A DNA stretch of 9,760 nucleotides from assembly GCA_015487255.1 (NCBI GenBank), contig WFQA01000288.1:1-9760 (forward strand), in the 5' to 3' direction. Shown piece by piece: positions 5,512-9,760 of this stretch. Below the pieces are notes generated by a model. The model searched no databases, was not told where the DNA came from, and saw only the letters and a program-made list of their open reading frames with translations. Made by a program: the position numbers and the translations under genes. Origin of the DNA: Paracoccaceae bacterium (lineage in GTDB: Bacteria; Pseudomonadota; Alphaproteobacteria; Rhodobacterales; Rhodobacteraceae). Position 1 is the stretch's first letter. Each line of letters opens with the position of its first letter.

Positions 5512-6871
5512 GCGCCCGCGCCTCGTTCTGGCTTTGCAGCTCCCGCGCCACCAAAAACGCCAGTTCCAGCGATTGCGACGCATTCAGCCGCGGGTCGCAA
5601 GCCGTATGATACCGGCTGGAAAGATCCTCGTCCTTCACATCGCGCAAGCCACCGGTGCATTCGGTCACATCCTTGCCGGTCATCTCGAAATGCACACCGC
5701 CCGCATGGGTGCCCTCCGCTTTATGGATAGCGAAAAACTCCTGCACCTCGCCCAGCACCCGCTCAAAGGGCCGGGTCTTATAGCCGCTGTCGGATTTAAT
5801 CGTGTTGCCATGCATCGGATCACAAGACCAAACCACCTTGCGCCCCTCGCGCTCCACCGCGCGGATGAGCGCGGGCAGATGGCCGCCCACCGCCCCGGCA
5901 CCAAAGCGGCAAATCAGCGTCAGCCGCCCGGCGATGTTTTCGGGGTTGAGCTTGTCAATCAGGGTCAGCAGATCACTTTCCGAAATACTCGGCCCGCATT
6001 TCAGCCCGATCGGGTTGATGACACCCCGGGCAAATTCCACATGCGCCCCATCCACCTGCCTTGTGCGGTCCCCGATCCAGATCATATGCCCCGAGCCGGC
6101 AATCCAGTCGCCGGTTTCGCTATCCTGCCGGCACAATGCCTCTTCATATTCCAGCAAAAGCGCCTCGTGGCTGGTGTAAAAACTCACCCGCTTCATCGCA
6201 TCCACGGTTTCGCCGGAAATCCCCGCCGCCTCCATGAAGGCAAGGCTTTTGGAAATATCCCGCGCCAGTTGGTGGTATTCCTCATACCCCACCCCGCCTT
6301 CGGTGCTTTCCAGCGTCCAGTTATGCACGCGCTTGATATCGGCAAACCCGCCCTCAGAAAACGCCCGCAACAGGTTGAGTGACGCCGCCGCCTGGGTATA
6401 GGCGCGCAACATCCGGTTCGGGTCGGGGATGCGGGATTCCGGTGTGAACTCAAACCCGTTGATAATATCACCGCGAAAGCTCGGCAGATCCACCCCGTCC
6501 ACATTCTCGTAATCGGCCGAGCGCGGCTTGGCGAATTGCCCGGCCATGCGCCCCACTTTCACAATCGGGGTCTGGCCGCCAAAGGTCAGCACCACCGCCA
6601 TTTGCAGCATTACCTTATAAGTGTCGCGGATCATGTCAGAGGAAAACTCATCAAAGCTTTCCGCGCAATCACCGCCCTGCAGCAAAAAGGACCGCCCCTC
6701 GGCGACCTCACCCAAGGCCCGGGTCAGGCGGCGCGCCTCACCGGCAAACACCAGCAACGGGTATCGCGCCAGACGATCGGTTACGCCCTTCAGGGCCGCC
6801 TCGTCTGTATACTCGGGCATCTGGATCCTGGGCTTGTTGCGCCAGTCAGATTTGGTCCAAGTGTTTGCCAT
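5504..6871 (-). CDS. aroG: Class II 3-deoxy-7-phosphoheptulonate (DAHP) synthase
   Basis: Condenses phosphoenolpyruvate and erythrose 4-phosphate to DAHP, the first committed step of the shikimate pathway. The 455-residue product is full length for the class II (plant/mycobacterial AroG-like) family. Metal ligands by comparison with the Mycobacterium enzyme are Cys69 in GGDCAESF, His354 in DPMHGNT, Glu396 in GGVHFEMTG and Asp426 in TACDPRLN. Substrate-site segments include VGRMAGQFAKPRS (106-118), KCGPS (291-295) and the preceding NPIGL. I chose ATG at 6871, with GGAG 7 nt upstream; the frame extends to 6991 but that part is low-quality and covers the intergenic region. The symbol is by family analogy, since class II enzymes carry several names. 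serB overlaps its last codons. Confidence 0.95.
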   Translation of the reverse strand: MANTWTKSDWRNKPRIQMPEYTDEAALKGVTDRLARYPLLVFAGEARRLTRALGEVAEGRSFLLQGGDCAESFDEFSSDMIRDTYKVMLQMAVVLTFGGQTPIVKVGRMAGQFAKPRSADYENVDGVDLPSFRGDIINGFEFTPESRIPDPNRMLRAYTQAAASLNLLRAFSEGGFADIKRVHNWTLESTEGGVGYEEYHQLARDISKSLAFMEAAGISGETVDAMKRVSFYTSHEALLLEYEEALCRQDSETGDWIAGSGHMIWIGDRTRQVDGAHVEFARGVINPIGLKCGPSISESDLLTLIDKLNPENIAGRLTLICRFGAGAVGGHLPALIRAVEREGRKVVWSCDPMHGNTIKSDSGYKTRPFERVLGEVQEFFAIHKAEGTHAGGVHFEMTGKDVTECTGGLRDVKDEDLSSRYHTACDPRLNASQSLELAFLVARELQSQNEARARG

Positions 6872-6905
6872 TGCTTTGCTCCCAGGTTGAAAATTAACAG
6901 CCGCC

Positions 6906-6933
6906 ATCATAGCGACAGTTTTTGTATTGACCA
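6906..6933 (-). promoter_or_regulatory. Candidate promoter of the DAHP synthase gene
   Basis: Read on the minus strand: -35 TGGTCA (6933-6928, 4 of 6 to TTGACA), a 16-nt spacer, and -10 TATGAT (6911-6906, 5 of 6 to TATAAT). Transcription would start near 6899, about 28 nt before the ATG at 6871. The short leader leaves no room for an attenuator. Confidence 0.5.
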
Positions 6934-7015
6934 GCGTAATAAAATCTACAAGATGGTTTGTTGTGGCTGGCAGGGTTTTTCCAGTGGCCAAGCCCCCTTA
7001 TATTTGCAGGTTCCC

Positions 7016-7996
7016 ATGTCTGATATCCGCACCAAGGCCGCCAAACGCTTTGTGTTTCTGCTGCTGCCGAATTTTTCGCTGATCGCGTTTTCCAACGCGG
7101 TAGAGGCCTTGCGGCTGGCCAACCGCATGGCGCGCCGCCCCCTTTATAGCTGGCAAGTGGCCACCGAAACCGGCCTGCCGGTGGCCTGCTCCTCCGGGCT
7201 GAAAATCGAGGCAGATGCCGGGCTGGAGGAGCAGGCGCGCGAAGACACGGTGCTGGTCTGCGGCGGGGCGCGGGTGAAGCAAGCGGTTAATAGCAAGCTT
7301 CTGAACTGGGCGCGGCGCGAAGCAAGGCGCGGCCTGGCCTTTGGCGGGCTGTGCACCGGCACCTATTTTCTCGCCAGGGCGGGGCTGCTGCAAGGGCGCG
7401 AGGCCACCATCCACTGGGAAAACCGCGAATCACTGATTGAGGAATTCCCTGATCTCAAGGTCTCGTCCGCTGTTTTTGTGGTGGATAAAAACCGCTATTC
7501 AGCAGCGGGCGGGGCAGCGGCGGCTGACCTGATCCTCAACCTGATCGCCGCCGAGCACGGCCCCGAACTGGCCAACATGGTGGCCGACCAGATGATCTAT
7601 ACCACCGCGCGCACCGGTAAAGACGAGCAGCGCCTCAGCATCCCGGCCCGGATCGGGGTGCGCCACCCCAAGCTCTCGGGCGTGATCAAAATAATGGAGG
7701 CCAACCTCGAAGAACCGTTCTCGCCGCCGGAGCTGGCGGCGCAGGCGGGCATGTCCACCCGGCAACTGGAGCGGCTTTTCCGGCGTTACCTGAACCGCTC
7801 ACCCAAGCGCTATTATATGGAACTGCGGCTGCAAAAGGCGCGTAACCTGCTGATGCAGACCGATATGTCGGTGATAAATGTGGCGCTGGCCAGTGGCTTT
7901 GCCTCACCCTCGCATTTCTCCAAATGCTACCGCAACCATTTCAGTACCACGCCATATCGCGAGCGGGGCATGCAAGCGGGCGAAAGCCAAAAATAA
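7016..7996 (+). CDS. GlxA-family transcriptional regulator (DJ-1/PfpI-like domain plus AraC HTH)
   Basis: A 326-residue regulator. Residues about 11-195 form a DJ-1/PfpI-like domain: RFVFLLLPNFSLIAFSNAVE at the start, and a nucleophile-elbow-like FGGLCTGTYFLARAG with Cys113. In GlxA regulators this domain senses ligand rather than acting as a protease. Residues about 218-318 form the AraC DNA-binding domain, with helix-turn-helix 1 in FSPPELAAQAGMSTRQLERLF (235-255) and helix-turn-helix 2 in VINVALASGFASPSHFSKCY (286-305). The N-terminus recalls regulators of glycine betaine, carnitine or arginine catabolism (GbdR, CdhR, ArgR of Pseudomonas), but no such pathway gene is next to it, so the ligand is unknown. 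ATG at 7016 has AGG about 6 nt upstream; the frame extends back into aroG antisense and I rejected that. Confidence 0.92.
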   Translation: MSDIRTKAAKRFVFLLLPNFSLIAFSNAVEALRLANRMARRPLYSWQVATETGLPVACSSGLKIEADAGLEEQAREDTVLVCGGARVKQAVNSKLLNWARREARRGLAFGGLCTGTYFLARAGLLQGREATIHWENRESLIEEFPDLKVSSAVFVVDKNRYSAAGGAAAADLILNLIAAEHGPELANMVADQMIYTTARTGKDEQRLSIPARIGVRHPKLSGVIKIMEANLEEPFSPPELAAQAGMSTRQLERLFRRYLNRSPKRYYMELRLQKARNLLMQTDMSVINVALASGFASPSHFSKCYRNHFSTTPYRERGMQAGESQK

Positions 7997-8063
7997 ACCG
8001 GCGCTATGCCCGCGATAATCCGTTTGCAGCAGCGACAATTTGACCGGATGACCCGCAGATTAC

Positions 8064-8077
8064 TTGACATTTATCAA
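8064..8077 (+). promoter_or_regulatory. FNR/NnrR-type binding site upstream of nirK
   Basis: TTGAC-ATTT-ATCAA is a 14-bp near-perfect dyad matching the FNR/DNR/NnrR-family consensus TTGAY-N4-RTCAA. Its centre (8070.5) lies about 40 bp upstream of the start predicted from the -10 element at 8098-8103, the position of a class II activator site. This fits induction by oxygen limitation (FnrL) or NO/nitrite (NnrR). Confidence 0.8.
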
Positions 8078-8097
8078 TTTCAACCCCTGCTCGAGCC

Positions 8098-8103
8098 TAT
8101 AGT
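8098..8103 (+). promoter_or_regulatory. Candidate -10 element of nirK
   Basis: TATAGT matches TATAAT at 5 of 6 positions. With the FNR-type box upstream in place of a -35, it predicts a start near 8110 and a leader of about 72 nt before the nirK ATG. Confidence 0.55.
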
Positions 8104-8181
8104 AGATGGTTGAGCAACCGGATGGGAACCCGGATGTCCCGGGTTTGCCAATTTGCCGCTTGCCGTTCAGAGGACAGAAAA

Positions 8182-9354
8182 ATGAAACATTTCTTCAATG
8201 AACAGCCCAAAGACCCAAACCGCCGCGCTTTCATGGCCGCCACCGCTGTTGGCTCAGCCGCATTGGCCGGTGGCGCGCTGGTTACCCCGGCCGCTGCCGA
8301 CGCCACGCAAGAGCGCCCAAACCCGCTATTGGTTTCAACCGATGATATAGACATTGCCGCCCTGCCAAGGATGCAGCAAAAACTGGTTGCCCCGCCCCAT
8401 GCGCCCGAACATACGCAGGTGGCCGAGGGCGGGCCAAAGGTTATCGAGGTCGAAATGACCATCATCGAGAAAAAGGTGGAGATCGACCATGACGGCACCA
8501 CCATCTGGGCCTTCACTTATGATGGCACCGTGCCCGGGCCGCTGATCGTCTGCCATCAGGGCGATTATATCGAGTTGACCCTGAAGAGCCACCCGGACAA
8601 CGAGCTGGAGCATAATATCGACTTCCACGCCGCCACCGGCGCGCTTGGCGGCGCGGCGCTGACCTATGTGCAGCCCGGCGAAAAGGTGGTGCTGCGCTTT
8701 CGGGCGCTGAAGGCGGGCACTTTTACCTATCATTGCGCGCCGGGGGGGCAGATGATCCCCTACCATGTGGTGCATGGCATGAACGGGGCGGTTATGGTTT
8801 TGCCGCGTGACGGGCTGAAAGACAAGCACGGCGAACCGATCCGCTATGACCGGCTATATTATATTGGCGAGCAGGATTACTACATCCCGAAAGACGATGC
8901 GGGCCAATACAAGCATTACGACAGCGCACTGGAGGATTTTACGGATTCGCTGAAAGCAATGCGCACCCTGACCCCGACCCATGTGGTGTTCAACGGGGCC
9001 GAGGGCGCTTTGGCCGGGGATAACGCCATGACCGCCAAAGTGGGCGAGACCGTGCTGTTTGTGCATAACCAGGCCAACCGGGATTCGCGGCCACACCTGA
9101 TTGGTGGCCATGGAGACTATGTGTGGGAGACCGGCGGGTTTGAGGATGACCCGGCTATTGGTATCGAAACATGGTTTATCCGGGGCGGCTCTGCAGGGGT
9201 GGCGATTTATACCTTCGTGCAGCCCGGCATCTATGCCTATGTAACCCATAACCTGATCGAGGCGGTGCTGTTGGGCGCAGTTGGCCATGTGAAGGTTGAA
9301 GGGGAATGGGATGACAAAGTGATGAAGCAGGTGCTGGCCCCAACCGCGATGTAG
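8182..9354 (+). CDS. nirK: Copper-containing nitrite reductase NirK (class I)
   Basis: Periplasmic trimeric enzyme reducing nitrite to nitric oxide, the defining step of denitrification. The 390-residue product starts with a Tat signal (NRRAFM at 13-18, then an Ala/Gly-rich stretch to about residue 40). Type 1 copper ligands are His144, Cys185, His195 and Met200; type 2 copper ligands are His149, His184 and His356. Catalytic Asp147 (EHNIDFHAATG) and His305 (RPHLIGGHGDYVW) are kept. The cupredoxin C-terminus ends QPGIYAYVTHNLIEA...VEGEWDD. ATG at 8182 has GAGGA 7 nt upstream; an earlier in-frame start at 8110 adds residues before the Tat motif and is less likely. The type 1 loop reads CAPGGQMIPYHVVHGM, differing from CAPPGMVPWHVVSGM of Alcaligenes-type enzymes. 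No nirV or nor gene is visible in this window. Confidence 0.97.
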   Translation: MKHFFNEQPKDPNRRAFMAATAVGSAALAGGALVTPAAADATQERPNPLLVSTDDIDIAALPRMQQKLVAPPHAPEHTQVAEGGPKVIEVEMTIIEKKVEIDHDGTTIWAFTYDGTVPGPLIVCHQGDYIELTLKSHPDNELEHNIDFHAATGALGGAALTYVQPGEKVVLRFRALKAGTFTYHCAPGGQMIPYHVVHGMNGAVMVLPRDGLKDKHGEPIRYDRLYYIGEQDYYIPKDDAGQYKHYDSALEDFTDSLKAMRTLTPTHVVFNGAEGALAGDNAMTAKVGETVLFVHNQANRDSRPHLIGGHGDYVWETGGFEDDPAIGIETWFIRGGSAGVAIYTFVQPGIYAYVTHNLIEAVLLGAVGHVKVEGEWDDKVMKQVLAPTAM

Positions 9355-9365
9355 GGTTTGACGCT

Positions 9366-9480
9366 TAAAGCGTTTCGGCTTTTTGTTGAGGCAGTGCATC
9401 AGCCATTCCGGGAAGGCAGCGATTGCGCAGCAATGGCGTTCACCGGAATGGCTGATGCAAATTAAAGCCAAAACGCTATA
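9366..9480. repeat. Palindromic repeat element, 115 bp, just after nirK
   Basis: The ends TAAAGCGTTTCGGCTTT (9366-9382) and the complement of 9464-9480 (TATAGCGTTTTGGCTTT) match at 15 of 17. Inside is a perfect 17-bp inverted repeat, TGCATCAGCCATTCCGG (9395-9411) with 9443-9459. The 31-nt apex carries a small hairpin ATTGC-GCA-GCAAT (9422-9434). It begins 12 bp after the nirK stop. The architecture of outer arms, inner stem and apical GCGATTG-type hairpin parallels the element at 2443-2558. Confidence 0.85.
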
Positions 9481-9636
9481 GGCGGGGCAACTGCCGTTGT
9501 GCTGTGTATTTTGTGCCTACCGGCGGTGGCCTCGGCTTAGCCTCGGTGGCGGCGCGGCAGCCCCCGCGCTTGCCTGAAGCCTGCTCCCGCGCCGCGCTGA
9601 TAAGGCAGTGCTTTGGGGCGTGGCGCGGGTTTGGGG

Positions 9637-9664
9637 GTGACAGGGATGGTTTTAGCGGTATAAC
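9637..9664 (+). promoter_or_regulatory. Candidate promoter of the thiolase gene
   Basis: -35 GTGACA (9637-9642, 5 of 6 to TTGACA), 16-nt spacer, -10 TATAAC (9659-9664, 5 of 6 to TATAAT). Transcription would start near 9671, leaving a leader of about 27 nt with GAGG placed 6 nt before the ATG at 9698. Confidence 0.55.
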
Positions 9665-9682
9665 TGAACACATGGTCAGTTA
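9661..9682. promoter_or_regulatory. Operator-like inverted repeat over the thiolase promoter
   Basis: TAACTGA (9661-9667), 8-nt spacer, TCAGTTA (9676-9682): a perfect 7-bp dyad. It overlaps the -10 element and the predicted start, the usual place for a repressor such as a TetR- or MarR-family protein. The regulator is not in the window. Confidence 0.5.
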
Positions 9683-9697
9683 ACTGCGAGGTATCCC

Positions 9698-9760
9698 ATG
9701 CCAGACCCGATTGTTATTGCAGGTGCGGCGCGCACCCCGATGGGGGGCTTTTTGGGCGCA
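9698..9760 (+). CDS. Thiolase (acetyl-CoA C-acyltransferase), N-terminal fragment cut by window end
   Basis: Only 21 residues are visible. They read IVIAGAARTPMGGFLGA after MPDP, which matches the first beta strand and ARTP-G-F signature at the start of thiolases (AtoB/PhaA/FadA families). Thiolases condense two acetyl-CoA or cleave 3-ketoacyl-CoA. The fragment cannot separate a biosynthetic (PhaA) from a degradative role. GAGG lies 6 nt before the ATG, supporting the start. The remaining roughly 370 codons, including the catalytic Cys and His, lie beyond the window. Confidence 0.85.
   Translation, partial: MPDPIVIAGAARTPMGGFLGA

Larger units (their letters stand above)
9355..9697. other. 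Gene-free region downstream of nirK
   Basis: This 343-bp stretch holds no credible gene. It contains the 115-bp palindromic repeat (9366-9480), a GC-rich part with the 14-nt segment shared with 2413-2426 (9521-9534), two competing GC-rich stems (9549-9557 with 9587-9595, or 9586-9593 with 9622-9629), and then the promoter and operator-like site of the thiolase gene. A reverse-strand open frame at 9476-9673 is Pro/Arg-rich and looks spurious. Confidence 0.7.

Noticed and set aside
5144..6382. Plus-strand open frame of 412 codons
   Set aside because: It lies antisense across serB and the DAHP synthase gene, both of which have clear catalytic motifs. Its product shows no recognisable domain and has the composition of a GC-rich shadow frame.
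8854..9471. Minus-strand open frame of 205 codons over nirK
   Set aside because: It is antisense to the conserved copper-site region of nirK and extends into the palindromic repeat; no domain is recognisable.

Overview
The window looks like a chromosomal segment of an alphaproteobacterium, most likely Rhodobacterales (Roseobacter/Rhodobacter group). The inference rests on an olsB-olsA ornithine-lipid pair, a ChpT-type histidine phosphotransferase divergent from a DUF3553 gene, a PAS_5-type protein, a class II DAHP synthase and a class I NirK with a Tat signal. The species cannot be named. All genes read as intact except the two cut by the window ends. I found no tRNA, rRNA, CRISPR array, transposase or prophage gene.

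Layout, left to right. (1) Positions 1-1579, minus strand: DUF3553 protein, then olsB and olsA. The last two abut exactly (TGA then ATG) and encode the two acylation steps of ornithine-lipid synthesis; olsA runs off the left edge. (2) 1605-2192, plus strand: chpT, only 25 bp from the divergent DUF3553 start. (3) 2193-2554: a gene-free stretch full of inverted repeats. (4) 2555-3723, minus strand: gmk followed by a gamma carbonic anhydrase-like gene, joined by an ATGA overlap. (5) 3724-4021: AT-rich divergent regulatory region. (6) 4022-4684, plus strand: PAS_5-type protein, overlapping tail-to-tail by 16 bp with serB. (7) 4669-6871, minus strand: class II DAHP synthase gene followed by serB, overlapping at the junction. 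(8) 7016-7996, plus strand: GlxA/AraC-family regulator. (9) 8182-9354, plus strand: nirK, preceded by a near-perfect FNR/NnrR-type box and a -10 element. (10) 9355-9697: gene-free, with a 115-bp palindromic repeat and a promoter/operator-like site. (11) 9698-9760: first 21 codons of a thiolase.

The genes are mostly housekeeping (membrane lipid, nucleotide, serine and aromatic amino acid synthesis) with one respiratory gene, nirK, that looks controlled by low oxygen or NO. The least ordinary feature is a family of palindromic repeats with a shared terminal motif (consensus near TAAAGCGTTTYGGCTTT). Five copies of this end occur at three gene 3' ends. At chpT and at the carbonic anhydrase gene, the TAA of the motif is itself the stop codon. 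No complete new system is evident; the repeats, the nirK promoter and the thiolase operator candidate are the points most worth checking.
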